Assembly: GCF_029338255.1 (NCBI RefSeq)
Contig: NZ_CP119787.1
Coordinates: forward strand, 434,001 to 498,000
DNA from: Haloarcula halobia
Lineage (GTDB): Archaea > Halobacteriota > Halobacteria > Halobacteriales > Haloarculaceae
Reading direction: 5' to 3'
DNA: 64,000 bases
Both the position numbers and the translations under genes were made by a program. A model generated the notes under the pieces. It did no database searches. It was not told the DNA's origin and saw only the letters and a list, made by a program, of their open reading frames with translations. Below are positions 16,724 to 25,861 of this stretch, piece by piece. Each line of letters opens with the position of its first letter. Within the stretch, counting starts at the first letter, position 1.

Positions 16724-17752
16724 TCAGTCGTCCGCCGTCGCTCGCGACCCAGCGCCTGGCCCGGACAGCGGCGTCCGCTCGACGACGGTCCCGTCGTAGG
16801 TCGGGTACTGCTCGACGATCTCCCCTTTCGGCACGTCGCCCTCCTCGACCATCTCCTCTAAGAGCCACCAGGCCAGTTCGACGTGGTCGGACTTGACGGC
16901 GTAGAACTCCTCGGGGACGCCGAGTTCTTCGAGTCGGGCCTCGCCAATCCAGGCTTTTCCGTAGACGAGCGTGCCGTCCTCGGTCACGTCGTCGAACTCC
17001 CGGCGGATGTTGCGGGCCATCCGCTTGAGCCGCGAGCGGTGCTGGGCGGCGTCCTTGAAGACGCTCGTACAGAAGTAGACCTTCTCGTGGTCGCCCATCG
17101 TCTCTAAGATGTCGTGGCTCCCCTCGACGGCGCTCATGTGGTCCTCCTTGAGTTCGAAGCCCGCCTCCTGCATCCGGCGGTAGTTCCCGTCGGACATCTC
17201 GAACTCGTTGATGTTACAGAAGTCCGCCGCGCCCTCGTCTAGGAACTCCAGGAACTCCGCCTCGGCGCGGATGCCGGGGATCTCGAAGGCCGGGGTCAGG
17301 CCCTCCTCGCGAGCGATGTAGAGGATGTCTTCCCACTCGGTGCCGTGGAGGTCGCCCCACAACTCGAGTGGTGGGTGGAAGCGAATCTCGTCGAGGCCCG
17401 CCTCCGAGAGGCGGCGCATGTTCTCCCGGCCGCCGGTGATGCCCGTATAGAGGTGCGTGTGGTGGTCCTCGCCGAATTCGTCTTTCAGGAGTTCCAGGTA
17501 GCGACAGGTCCGGTCGAGGGCCTCCTGCGGTTCGCCACCCGTGATCGAGGTGCCCAGCGCGCTCATGCGCTTGGCCTCCTCGATGACGTCCGAATCGGCC
17601 TCGACGGGCCGCTCGTTGGCGTACACCTGGGTGACGTTCTTGCGGTTCTCCCCGAGGGGACAGTAGAAGCAGTCCCGCTGGTCACAGTAGCCGTAGACGA
17701 ACAGCACCATCTTGCCGCCCTTGGCGCACTGTTCGCAGCCCTCGGAGATCAT
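16724..17752 (-). CDS. Radical-SAM protein, PFL-activase-related (COG2108-like)
   Basis: A 342-residue iron-sulfur enzyme expected to generate a 5'-deoxyadenosyl radical. The cluster site reads YGYCDQRDCFYCPLG, a Cx4Cx2C spacing rather than the usual Cx3Cx2C; an additional CEQC pair precedes it. SITGGEP is the SAM-binding GGE motif and a TIM-barrel pattern follows (RFHPPLELWG, AFEIPGIRAE). The substrate is unknown. ATG 17752 gives MISEGCEQC. The last 23 codons are duplicated just downstream. Confidence 0.88.
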   Translation of the reverse strand: MISEGCEQCAKGGKMVLFVYGYCDQRDCFYCPLGENRKNVTQVYANERPVEADSDVIEEAKRMSALGTSITGGEPQEALDRTCRYLELLKDEFGEDHHTHLYTGITGGRENMRRLSEAGLDEIRFHPPLELWGDLHGTEWEDILYIAREEGLTPAFEIPGIRAEAEFLEFLDEGAADFCNINEFEMSDGNYRRMQEAGFELKEDHMSAVEGSHDILETMGDHEKVYFCTSVFKDAAQHRSRLKRMARNIRREFDDVTEDGTLVYGKAWIGEARLEELGVPEEFYAVKSDHVELAWWLLEEMVEEGDVPKGEIVEQYPTYDGTVVERTPLSGPGAGSRATADD

Positions 17753-17870
17753 CGTGTACACCGTACCAGTTCCCCGAGTGGCAAAAAGCGTGCGCATCAC
17801 GCTCGGTGTGGTGTGGGTCGACGTGGGTCGGTCCGCGGGCCTTATCCCGCGTCCGGCCGGACCTCGGGTA

Positions 17871-19217
17871 ATGGCCGATGCCGCGAGGACGCTCCCCGAC
17901 GCCGCCCGCCGTCGTGGCCTCGCTATCGTGCTGGCCGTCGTCTTCCTCGATCTGCTCGGGTTCGGTATCATCATCCCGATCCTTCCCTTCTACACCCGGT
18001 CGTTTCCGGGCGGCACCGAGTTCGTCATCGGCCTGCTCGCGGCGTCGTACTCGGCGATGCAGTTCGCGTTCGCTCCCCTGCTGGGCTCGCTCTCCGACCG
18101 GGTCGGCCGTCGCCCAATCCTCGTCCTCTCGCTCGTCGGGTCGGTGCTGGCCTGGACCATCTTCGGCCTGGCCGACGCCCTGTGGTTGCTCTTTGCCTCG
18201 CGGATGCTCGCCGGCGCGATGGGCGGGAACCTCTCGACGGCCCAGGCGTACGTCGCCGACGTGACGCCGCCCGAACGCCGCGCGGCCGCCTTGGGCTACA
18301 TCGGCGCGGCCTTCGGCGTGGGCTTCATCTTCGGGCCGGGTATCGGCGCGGTCCTCTCCTTCGACGCCACCGTCGCGACCGTCGACGCGGCGCTCCCCGC
18401 CGTCGTCCCCATCACGAAGTTCTCCCTGCCGAGTTTCGCCGCGGCGTTCGCGAGTCTCTGTGGCGTGGTCGTCGCCCTGCTCTTTCTCCCGGAGTCACGG
18501 ACGCCCGCGGCAGCGGACGACGAGCGGGCCGCCCGGCCCTCGGCCGTCGCGCAACTCCGGGCCGCCGTCGCCGCGCCGGGCCTGCGCGAGTTGCTCGTCG
18601 CCTTCTTCCTCGTCTCCTTTGCCTTCTCGGGCGTCCAGGTCATGTTCATCCCCTACGTCGCCGACGTCTACGGCTACACTGCGGCACAGAGTGCCCTCCT
18701 GTTGACCTACATCGGTTTGCTTGCGGTCCTCACGCAGGGCATTCTCATCGGCCGACTGACCGCCCGCTACGGTCCGGTCCCCCTCTCGCTGGCCGGCACG
18801 GCGATACTGGTCGGCAGCGTCGGCTCCCTCCCGTTCTCGAAGGGGCTCGGGCGCGTCCTCCCGGACCTCACCGGCCTGTTGCCGTTCCTCGGCGCCGACC
18901 TGCTCGGCCTGCTGGTGATCCTGACGTTCCTCCCGGTCGGCAACGGCATCCTGTCGGTGACGCTGACGGCGCTGGTCTCCCAGCGCGCCGGCGCGGACGT
19001 CCAGGGCAGCGCCTTCGGCATCACGCAGGGTGCCGGCAGCCTCGCGCGGACCGTCGGCCCGCCGGTGATGGGGGGCCTGTACTTCGCCATCGGCTTCTGG
19101 TCGCCGTTCGTCGTCGGCAGTCTCCTGTTGCTCCCCGTCGGCGTTCTCGTGCTCCGCATCGGTCGGACGGACGACCCCCCCGACCACCGAGCGGCGGATC
19201 CTGGCCACATCAGGTAG
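17871..19217 (+). CDS. MFS transporter, drug/proton antiporter type
   Basis: A 448-residue transporter with twelve predicted helices. The loop 2-3 signature GSLSDRVGRRPIL is intact, and GRLTARYGPVPLS is the matching half-repeat. The N-terminus FLDLLGFGIIIPILPFY is characteristic of the TetA-like DHA1 group, so efflux of a drug or metabolite is likely. ATG 17871 was chosen just ahead of the first helix; a GCCTTATCCC box about 25-30 bp upstream is a plausible promoter. Substrate unknown. Confidence 0.9.
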   Translation: MADAARTLPDAARRRGLAIVLAVVFLDLLGFGIIIPILPFYTRSFPGGTEFVIGLLAASYSAMQFAFAPLLGSLSDRVGRRPILVLSLVGSVLAWTIFGLADALWLLFASRMLAGAMGGNLSTAQAYVADVTPPERRAAALGYIGAAFGVGFIFGPGIGAVLSFDATVATVDAALPAVVPITKFSLPSFAAAFASLCGVVVALLFLPESRTPAAADDERAARPSAVAQLRAAVAAPGLRELLVAFFLVSFAFSGVQVMFIPYVADVYGYTAAQSALLLTYIGLLAVLTQGILIGRLTARYGPVPLSLAGTAILVGSVGSLPFSKGLGRVLPDLTGLLPFLGADLLGLLVILTFLPVGNGILSVTLTALVSQRAGADVQGSAFGITQGAGSLARTVGPPVMGGLYFAIGFWSPFVVGSLLLLPVGVLVLRIGRTDDPPDHRAADPGHIR

Positions 19218-19254
19218 GTACTGCCTTGATGTGTGCTGAGAGATACGATACGGT

Positions 19255-19755
19255 ATGGCAGACGACGAGTCGGAACCGGTCGGCGGCTCGATCTCGTCCG
19301 GCGAGCGCCTCGACGAACGGATCCTCGCCCGGAGCGAGGACTTCATGCGCTACGTCGAAGTCGTCGCCGCGGTGGTGCTGGTCATCCTCTTTGCGATCGG
19401 CGTCTTCGACCTGGGGCTCCAGATCTTCCGGACCGCGCTCGGCGGGAGCATCACCGACCCGCTGGTCGTCGTCGGGTTCATCGACACCGCTCTGCTCCTC
19501 TTTATCATCGTCGAGGTGTACCAGACCGTGGTCGCCTACACGCAGGAGAGCCAGACCAGACGCATCGTCCGACTGGTCATCTACACCGGCGTCATCGCCA
19601 TGGTCCGGAAGGCCATCATCTTCCGGACCGGCGAGTACGCGAACGAAGAAGCCGCCCTGCTCGCGGCCGCGTCGTACACGCTCATCATCATCGGGCTGGC
19701 GGCCCTGCTCGTCGTCGAACGCCAGACCCGCGAGACGTCCGGTACGTCGATCTGA
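19255..19755 (+). CDS. PsiE-like phosphate-starvation membrane protein
   Basis: A 166-residue membrane protein with four helices (about 32-55, 68-90, 100-120, 135-158). The charged pattern YTQESQTRRIVRLVIYTG and FRTGEY match the PsiE family, induced by phosphate starvation in bacteria; the biochemical role is not known. The start ATG 19255 is followed by an acidic N-terminal tail. It lies between the MFS gene and the DUF373 gene on the same strand. Confidence 0.75.
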   Translation: MADDESEPVGGSISSGERLDERILARSEDFMRYVEVVAAVVLVILFAIGVFDLGLQIFRTALGGSITDPLVVVGFIDTALLLFIIVEVYQTVVAYTQESQTRRIVRLVIYTGVIAMVRKAIIFRTGEYANEEAALLAAASYTLIIIGLAALLVVERQTRETSGTSI

Positions 19756-19813
19756 GCGCTAGGCGACCCCACCGCCCGAAGACAGTTAAACGCGCGTGGC
19801 CTACTCGGCGACA

Positions 19814-20914
19814 ATGCTGCTGGTGCTGTGTGTCGACCTCGACGACGACCTCGGCCGGAAGACCGGCATCGACACGCCGGTCATCGGGCGCGACGCTGTA
19901 GAGGACGCCGCCGTCGCCCTCGCCGAGGCCGACCCCGAGGACTCGGACGTCAACGTCCTCTTTGCGGGTATCCACATCTACGACGACGTCGAGGAGGAGG
20001 AAGTCGAGGTTGCCGCAGTCACCGGCGTCGACGGGAGCGACGTGGCGGCCAACCGCGCCGTCGGCGAGGAGGTCGATACGGTGCTGGCGTCCCTGGTCAC
20101 CAGCGAGGACGTCAGGGTGCTGGTCGTCACCGACGGCGCGCAGGACGAATCGGTGGTGCCGGTCATCCGCTCGCGGGTCCCCATCGACGGGGTCCGCCGG
20201 GTCGTCGTCCGCCAGGCCCAGAACCTGGAGTCGATGTACTACACCATCAAGCAGGTCCTCGACGACCCGGAGACCCGCGGGACCATCCTGGTGCCGCTGG
20301 GCATCCTCCTGCTCATCTACCCGCTGACCATCGCCGTCGAGTCGCTGGGCCTGCCGGGGTCGGCGCTCGGTATCATCTCCGGCCTGCTCGGCCTGTACGT
20401 CCTGGCCCGTGGGCTGGGCGCGGAGGAGCTGGTCGACCGGACCGCAGAGCGCATCACCTCCGGGGTCTACGCCGGGCGCATCACCATCATCACCTACGTC
20501 GTCGCCGCGGCGCTTTTGATCATCGGCGGGGTCAGCGGCGTCCAGACGCTCGAATCCCAGCCCGAACCCCGATCGGCCGTCGAGGTGGTCGCCGCGCTCG
20601 TCTTCGGGTCGATCCAGTGGTTCGCCGCCGCCGGCGTCACCTCCAGCCTGGGCCGGGTCACCGACGAGTACCTCCACGACACGTTCCGGTTCCGGTACCT
20701 CAACGCGCCCTTCTACGTGCTCGCCATCGCCGCCGTCCTCCACGGGGTCAGCGGCTTCTTCCTCGGCCTGCAGGACCTCCAGTACCTCGCCGTCGTCCTC
20801 ACCGGCGGGACGCTGCTGGGCCTGGCGAGCACCCTCGCCTTCGCCGTCGCCGAGACGCGATTCGAGGCGCCCGACCAGCGCAATCAAGGGCCCGGCGGCC
20901 ACTCCTCGGAGTGA
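19814..20914 (+). CDS. DUF373 family membrane protein
   Basis: A 366-residue archaeal protein. The N-terminal half is a cytoplasmic alpha/beta domain (LVLCVDLDDDLGRKTG at the start, later VVTDGAQDESVVPVI) and the C-terminal half has about six membrane helices. The Asp-rich N-terminus may bind a metal or nucleotide, but no activity is known. Start ATG 19814. The stop overlaps the start of the next gene (TGATG), so the two are translationally coupled. Confidence 0.87.
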   Translation: MLLVLCVDLDDDLGRKTGIDTPVIGRDAVEDAAVALAEADPEDSDVNVLFAGIHIYDDVEEEEVEVAAVTGVDGSDVAANRAVGEEVDTVLASLVTSEDVRVLVVTDGAQDESVVPVIRSRVPIDGVRRVVVRQAQNLESMYYTIKQVLDDPETRGTILVPLGILLLIYPLTIAVESLGLPGSALGIISGLLGLYVLARGLGAEELVDRTAERITSGVYAGRITIITYVVAAALLIIGGVSGVQTLESQPEPRSAVEVVAALVFGSIQWFAAAGVTSSLGRVTDEYLHDTFRFRYLNAPFYVLAIAAVLHGVSGFFLGLQDLQYLAVVLTGGTLLGLASTLAFAVAETRFEAPDQRNQGPGGHSSE

Positions 20915-21210
20915 TGTACGTCTCCCGCGCCGTCGAGAGCATCCGTGCCGATCCGATTCCGGGCGAGTCCGTCGCGCTGGCGCTGACGACCGCCGACGAC
21001 GCCGACCCCGAGACCGTCGCCCGGGCAGTCAGGGCCTGTGACGCCACCGTCGACCGCCACCTCCAGTTCGACGACCTGGCGGTGTCGGTCCCCCACGAGC
21101 GCGTCGACGACGTCTGTGCCCTCGACGGACTGAGCGCCGTCGAGACGACCGACGCCATCGCCATCACCACCGCCGAGGCCACCGACGAGGACGTCGAGTT
21201 CGAGGGCTGA
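20914..21210 (+). CDS. Small protein coupled to DUF373, 98 aa
   Basis: A 98-residue acidic protein starting within the stop of the DUF373 gene. It has a beta-alpha-beta pattern (ESVALALTTADDADPETVARAV ... LAVSVPHERVDDV). The motif order suggests a small ferredoxin-like or ACT-like fold, but this is inference. Coupling to DUF373 suggests a shared task. No family recognised. Confidence 0.7.
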   Translation: MYVSRAVESIRADPIPGESVALALTTADDADPETVARAVRACDATVDRHLQFDDLAVSVPHERVDDVCALDGLSAVETTDAIAITTAEATDEDVEFEG

Positions 21211-21252
21211 TTTCGCACCCCTTTTGTCACAGCCCTCGTTACGAACTGGTGA

Positions 21253-21327
21253 GGGCACGTAGCTCAGTCCGGATAGAGCGTCGGACTTCTAATCCGACGG
21301 TCGTGGGTTCGAATCCCATCGTGCCCG
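21253..21327 (+). tRNA. tRNA-Arg (anticodon TCT)
   Basis: Acceptor arms GGGCACG/CGTGCCC pair fully; the D-arm GCTCAG...GAGC, the anticodon stem TCGGA/TCCGA with loop CTTCTAA (anticodon TCT at loop positions 3-5) and the T-arm GTGGG-TTCGAAT-CCCAT are all present. Discriminator base G at 21327. No intron; CCA is not encoded. Confidence 0.95.
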
Positions 21328-21395
21328 TCTAACTTTCACTTCGTCGGGGTCGCGTCCCTCCGCACCCGTCCGCGGTTCAGTCGCGGAGCGTGCAC

Positions 21396-23042
21396 TCACC
21401 GTCCGTCCCGCCGTCGCCACCAAAGCGCGACCGTCAGCGCGACCACGCTCGCGGTCATCCAGAGCACCGCTGGCGGCGCCTGGTCGCCGGGCCGGCCGTC
21501 CGCGTCGATGTCTGTCACGGCCACAGGCCTGTTCACGGCGAAGTCACGCGACTGTTCGGTGTCGGCGGCGACCCCGCGTCGAACAGTGTCAGCCTCGTAC
21601 CGTGCTGGCGTCCGGCGCGGGCCCAACAGGGTCGTACTCGGTTCGCGCGCCTCGGGCCACGGTTCGTCGACCAGCGGGTCGGAGCCGGCCTTCACCTCGA
21701 CGCCGTCGTCCAGGCCGTCTCCGTCGGAGTCGGCCCGGAACGGGTGACTCCCGTAGCGCCACTCGGCGGCGTTGTCGAGGCCGTCGCGGTCCGGGTCGTT
21801 GCGCCCCTCACGGGTGACGGCGTGGGGTTCGTCGGGCACCAGCGGTGCGGGGCCGGTGACGGCCTGGCGGGCGAAGGCGGCCGTCTCTCTGTCGGCGACC
21901 GTCGCGACGGCGTCGACGAACGATTCGAGTGTGACCGGGTCCTCCTGGACGGTAAGCAGTGCGAGCACGTCTTCGAACGAGTGCTCCCATCCGGTCCGGC
22001 GCTGGATGCGGACGTCGAGGGCGGCGACGACCCGGCCGCCCTTGTGGTACGGGGCGGTCCGTGCGTCCCACGTCTCGGGGCGCGAGAGGTCGGCCCGTTC
22101 CGAGCGCTCGGTCGTGATTCGCGTCCGGAACCGGTCGTAGCCGACGTGGCCCTGCCGTAGCGTGATGGTCGCGGCGTAGTAGTCGGCGCTCCCCTCGGCG
22201 AGCCAGCGCATCTCCTCGGTCGTCCGGTAGTGCTGGCGGGTGTGGCGGTACTCGTGGACCCAGACGTTCGCCGGGACGCTGACCGGTTCCCGGGCGTTGA
22301 CGATGGCCGCCGGTTCGCCGTTGGCGGGCGTGTAGCCGCCGGGGCCGAGCCAGTCCGGGGCGGCGACGACGGTCACCACGCCCTGGGTCGGGCCGATGCG
22401 GGTCTCGCGCTGTGCACCCGCGATGGACCCGAGGATGGTCGCCGGCGGCGCCCGCAGTTCCGTCGTCTCGGGGACGACGAGCCGTATCGTCCCGTCGGCC
22501 GTCTCCCGGGTCACCATCTCGTAGGCGCCGAGGTAGGCGACGGAGGGGCTCCCCACGCCGGGGCCGTCGACGGTCAGGCGCTCGTCCCACTCGGGTTCGC
22601 GCTCGCCTCGCCACTGCCAGCGCGCGCTCAGGGTGACCTCCGTTCGACTGACGAGCGTCCACTCCCGCGTGTCGGCCGTCCGCTGTCCGAACGGGGTCGA
22701 GAGGCCGACTGGGACCGTATACGAGAGCCTGGGCCGTTCGGCGTCGCCGTCCCACTGCAGGCCCCTGTCCGTTCGCTCGAACCCATCTCGGGATACTTGC
22801 GTCGCGTTCGCGGGCGGTCGGACAGAGAGACTGGCGACGGGGTCGGGGACGGTGACGACGGCCGTCACGCGGACGAGGCCAGGCCGCGCGGGCAGACGCT
22901 GGATCTCGTAGCGGACGTCGATAGACGGGGCCGACGCGGCCGGTTCCGACGCGACGGTGGCGGCGACGGCCGGACCGGTCGCGCCGCTACAGAGGGTGAG
23001 TGCGAGCCCCAGTGCCACGATAGTCGAACGTATCGTCGTCAT
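21396..23042 (-). CDS. Exported gluzincin-like metalloprotease with calcium repeats
   Basis: A 548-residue secreted protein. An N-terminal signal peptide (residues 1-30, ending around AVAA) precedes a beta-rich domain (about 40-190). The catalytic motif is HEYRH, then WLAEGSADYYA with the third zinc ligand Glu, as in gluzincin peptidases. Thrombospondin-type-3-like calcium repeats (DPDRDGLDNAAEWRYG, DSDGDGLDDGVEV) follow, with a C-terminal helix and RRRDGR anchor. It is probably surface-attached. ATG 23042 was chosen for the signal peptide. Confidence 0.85.
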   Translation of the reverse strand: MTTIRSTIVALGLALTLCSGATGPAVAATVASEPAASAPSIDVRYEIQRLPARPGLVRVTAVVTVPDPVASLSVRPPANATQVSRDGFERTDRGLQWDGDAERPRLSYTVPVGLSTPFGQRTADTREWTLVSRTEVTLSARWQWRGEREPEWDERLTVDGPGVGSPSVAYLGAYEMVTRETADGTIRLVVPETTELRAPPATILGSIAGAQRETRIGPTQGVVTVVAAPDWLGPGGYTPANGEPAAIVNAREPVSVPANVWVHEYRHTRQHYRTTEEMRWLAEGSADYYAATITLRQGHVGYDRFRTRITTERSERADLSRPETWDARTAPYHKGGRVVAALDVRIQRRTGWEHSFEDVLALLTVQEDPVTLESFVDAVATVADRETAAFARQAVTGPAPLVPDEPHAVTREGRNDPDRDGLDNAAEWRYGSHPFRADSDGDGLDDGVEVKAGSDPLVDEPWPEAREPSTTLLGPRRTPARYEADTVRRGVAADTEQSRDFAVNRPVAVTDIDADGRPGDQAPPAVLWMTASVVALTVALWWRRRDGR

Positions 23043-23178
23043 CACCCGACTCCGGTACGCAGGGGTTGTGGCCCACCCGGCAAAAGCGTTCGTCGGCCCG
23101 GCAGTCGTGCGATACTGGCACCGGCCCGGGGCCCGACAGGTCGCAAGCGTTTTGCCGTCCGCCAATCTACGCTGGGCT

Positions 23179-23631
23179 ATGCCCGACTGTCCGCTCGCAG
23201 ACGAATGCCCCAGCTTCACCGAACGAATCGAGGGGATGGGCTGTACGCACTACGGCGACCGGGGTGGTGCGGAGTGGTGTAACCACTACAGCCAGCCCAT
23301 CTCGGAACTCAAGAGTCAACCGGTGAAAATCGGCGAGGAGGTCGTCGTGACCGTCGAGGACATCCACGAGAGCGGTGCCGGCGTCGGCCGCACGGACGAC
23401 GGGTTCATCATCATGGTCGACGGCGTCCTGCCGCCGGCCAAATCGAAGGTGAAGGTGACGAAGGTGCGGTCGAACCACGCGCGAGCGGACGAGATCGAGC
23501 GGCTCGAACTCGACGAGGAGGACGTGGACGACGACGACGCCGACCGGACGGCGGCCGACGAGGACGGTGCGGACGGCGAGGACGACGACCGCCGACGGCT
23601 CGGCAGCCGGGACAACTTCTGGGGCAGCTAG
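23179..23631 (+). CDS. TRAM-domain protein with Cys-rich N-terminus
   Basis: A 150-residue protein. Residues 1-45 are Cys-rich (CPLADECPSF, GMGCTHYG, EWCNHY) and may bind zinc; residues 50-105 form a TRAM RNA-binding barrel (VTVEDIHESGAGVGRTDDGF, VLPPAKSKVKVTKV). The rest is an acidic tail. Free-standing archaeal TRAM proteins act as RNA chaperones. Promoter upstream of ATG 23179: CAAGCGTTTTGCC. Confidence 0.88.
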   Translation: MPDCPLADECPSFTERIEGMGCTHYGDRGGAEWCNHYSQPISELKSQPVKIGEEVVVTVEDIHESGAGVGRTDDGFIIMVDGVLPPAKSKVKVTKVRSNHARADEIERLELDEEDVDDDDADRTAADEDGADGEDDDRRRLGSRDNFWGS

Positions 23632-23773
23632 GCCGGGCAGTGTTTCGCCGAGCGCCGACAGCCTCAAACAGCCAGCCGGGGCTTTCCGGCTCTGGGAAGC
23701 AAGCACTGTAACGTAAATACGACCGCTAGACCGGCACCGGAACTTTTTGACCCCGAGTGCCGTGGCGACTGGT

Positions 23774-24556
23774 ATGGACCTCGAACTCGAGGGGAACGTA
23801 GCACTGTGTACCGCCGCGACGAGTGGCCTCGGCCTCGCGAGCGCCGAATCCTTCGCCCGCGAGGGCGCACACGTCGCCGTCTGTGGGACCACGCCCGAGC
23901 ACGTCGAGGCGGCGCGCGAGCGACTCGCGGAGACGGGCACCGGCGACGTCCTGGCCGTCGAGGCCGACATCACCGACCGCGACGAAGTCGAGGCGTTCGT
24001 CGAGGAGACCGTCGAGACGCTGGGCGGTCTCGACCACGTCGTCACGAGCGCCGGGGGCCCCGGCCCCGGCCCCTTCCTCGAGACGACAGAACGCGAGTGG
24101 TACACGGCCTTCGACCTGCTGGTGATGAGCGTCGTCTGGACCACCCGCTTTGCCTACCCGTACCTCCGGGACTCCGAGGCGGGGACCGTCGTCAACATCA
24201 CCTCCCGGTCGGTCGCGGAGGTCATCGACGACCTGGTCCTCTCGAACGCGGTGCGTCGGGCGGTCATCGGCCTGATGAAGACCCAGTCCCGCGAGTGGGG
24301 GCCGGCGGTCCGTGTCAACGCCGTCCTCCCGGGGTCTCACGAGACGCCACGCATCGAGGAACTCGTCGAGGCGGCCGTCGAGCGCGGCGAGTACGACTCC
24401 TACGAGGCGGGCATCGCCGCGTGGTCCGACGCACCGCTGGGGCGGGTCGGCCAGCCCGAAGAACTCGGCGACGTCGTCGCCTTCCTCTCGTCGGCCCGCG
24501 CGTCCTACGTCACCGGTACCGCCCTCCCCGTCGACGGCGGCTCGATGCGAAGCTAA
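23774..24556 (+). CDS. SDR oxidoreductase with atypical active site
   Basis: A 260-residue Rossmann protein of the short-chain dehydrogenase family. The cofactor loop is TAATSGLGLASA, followed by NITS and the C-terminal SYVTGTALPVDGG. The usual YxxxK pair is absent: the stretch reads LVLSNAVRRAVIGLMK, Ser for Tyr and Arg for Lys. This resembles the beta-ketoacyl-reductase-like SDR branch in which the catalytic pair is changed. Whether it is a reductase is therefore uncertain. Its final codons overlap the convergent small gene by four bases. Confidence 0.87.
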   Translation: MDLELEGNVALCTAATSGLGLASAESFAREGAHVAVCGTTPEHVEAARERLAETGTGDVLAVEADITDRDEVEAFVEETVETLGGLDHVVTSAGGPGPGPFLETTEREWYTAFDLLVMSVVWTTRFAYPYLRDSEAGTVVNITSRSVAEVIDDLVLSNAVRRAVIGLMKTQSREWGPAVRVNAVLPGSHETPRIEELVEAAVERGEYDSYEAGIAAWSDAPLGRVGQPEELGDVVAFLSSARASYVTGTALPVDGGSMRS

Positions 24557-24786
24557 CGGCCCGGGCGGTCCAGCGACTGGCCGGCGTTCCCGCTGGAGGT
24601 CGCCAGTTGCCAGACGAGTACCCCGAGCGAGACCAGCGCGACAGCCGCCGTCGCGACGTAGGCCTCGCTCTCGACCGGGAACAGCTGGTCCGGAAAGAGG
24701 GCCGCGACCACGAGCAGTCCGCCTGCGGAGAACCCGACGAGCAGCGGGACGACGGTCAGCCAGAACCGGCGAGCAGCCCCTTCCAT
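24553..24786 (-). CDS. Small two-helix membrane protein, 77 aa
   Basis: A 77-residue protein with two hydrophobic segments (about 8-30, FWLTVVPLLVGFSAGGLLVV; about 43-62, YVATAAVALVSLGVLVW) separated by an outward loop with FPDQLFPVES. It starts at ATG 24786. Stop codons of this gene and the SDR overlap by four bases tail to tail. Function unknown. Confidence 0.65.
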   Translation of the reverse strand: MEGAARRFWLTVVPLLVGFSAGGLLVVAALFPDQLFPVESEAYVATAAVALVSLGVLVWQLATSSGNAGQSLDRPGR

Positions 24787-24826
24787 ACCCGTGCCACTCG
24801 CTCTGGCCTACTGTGTGTTTCGCTAG

Positions 24827-25819
24827 CTAGAACTTTCCACTCGCTCGCAGCTCGGCGACGACTTCGCGGACGCGCTGGGCCTGGGCCTTCGGGACGACGA
24901 GCGTCCGGTCGTCGAACGACGCCACGACGAGGTCCGAGACGCCGACGACGCTCACGTGGCCGTCCGAGGCCAGCACGTTCCCCTCGCTGTCGATGCTCAC
25001 GTGGTCGCCGAGGACGGCGTTCCCGTCCACGTCGTCGAGGACGCGCTCCAGCGCGTCCCACGACCCCAGGTCGTCCCACTCGACGTCGGCGGGGACGATG
25101 TAGACGTTCTCGGCCCGTTCGAGGACGGCGTAGTCGACGCTGACCGGGTCGGCCGCGTCGAACGCGTCGGCGGGACGCGCCTCGAAGCGCTCGACCAGTG
25201 GCTCGAGGGGGGTCCCCTCGGTGGCCGAGAGGAAGGCCGTCGGCGTCCACGCGAACATCCCGGCGTTCCAGTAGAAGCCCGCATCGACATACTCGGCCGC
25301 CGTCTCGCGGTCGGGTTTCTCGTGGAACGCGTCGACGTGCTGGTAGCCGTCTGCGGCCCGCCCGGGCTTGATGTAGCCGTAGCCGGTCGCCGGTCTGTCC
25401 GGTTCGATGCCGAGTGTCACGAGCCCCCCCGTTTCCAGTGCAACGCCGGTTGCCCGCCGGGCGATGGTCTCGAAGTCGCCCTCGATTCGGTGGTCGCTGG
25501 GCAAGACGAGCAACACGCACTCGCCGAGCTGTTCGCGGATCGTGTGTGCGGCGTAGGCCAGCGCCGGGCCGGTGTCTTTCGGTTCGGGTTCGGTCAGCAC
25601 CGCAGCGCCGGGGGCGCGGTCGCGCACGCCGTCGACGTAGTCCTCGCGGGTGAGCACGTACGTCTCGTCGGCGAACCCGGCACGGTCGACCGTCTCGGCC
25701 AGCAGCGACCGCTCGCGGCCGAACGACTGGAACTGCTTGGGGCGGTCCGACCGGCTCGCGGGGTAGAGTCGCGTCCCCGTGCCGCCGGCCAGAATCAGCG
25801 CGACGAGTGGGCTGTCCAT
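24827..25819 (-). CDS. Mannose-1-phosphate guanylyltransferase-type enzyme
   Basis: A 330-residue nucleotidyltransferase that would form a GDP- or other NDP-sugar for glycosylation. The start LAGGTGTRLYPASRSDRPKQ is the signature of the GMP family. EPEPKDTGPALAYAA, PSDHRIEG and FHEKPDRETAAEY (with catalytic Lys) are all seen, and WDDLGSWDAL matches the substrate loop. ATG 25819 preferred; an upstream GTG adds two residues. The type of sugar is uncertain. Confidence 0.9.
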   Translation of the reverse strand: MDSPLVALILAGGTGTRLYPASRSDRPKQFQSFGRERSLLAETVDRAGFADETYVLTREDYVDGVRDRAPGAAVLTEPEPKDTGPALAYAAHTIREQLGECVLLVLPSDHRIEGDFETIARRATGVALETGGLVTLGIEPDRPATGYGYIKPGRAADGYQHVDAFHEKPDRETAAEYVDAGFYWNAGMFAWTPTAFLSATEGTPLEPLVERFEARPADAFDAADPVSVDYAVLERAENVYIVPADVEWDDLGSWDALERVLDDVDGNAVLGDHVSIDSEGNVLASDGHVSVVGVSDLVVASFDDRTLVVPKAQAQRVREVVAELRASGKF

Positions 25820-25861
25820 GGCCACCTCTTGCCCGCCGGACGGTTCAAAGGTATGGGTCGG

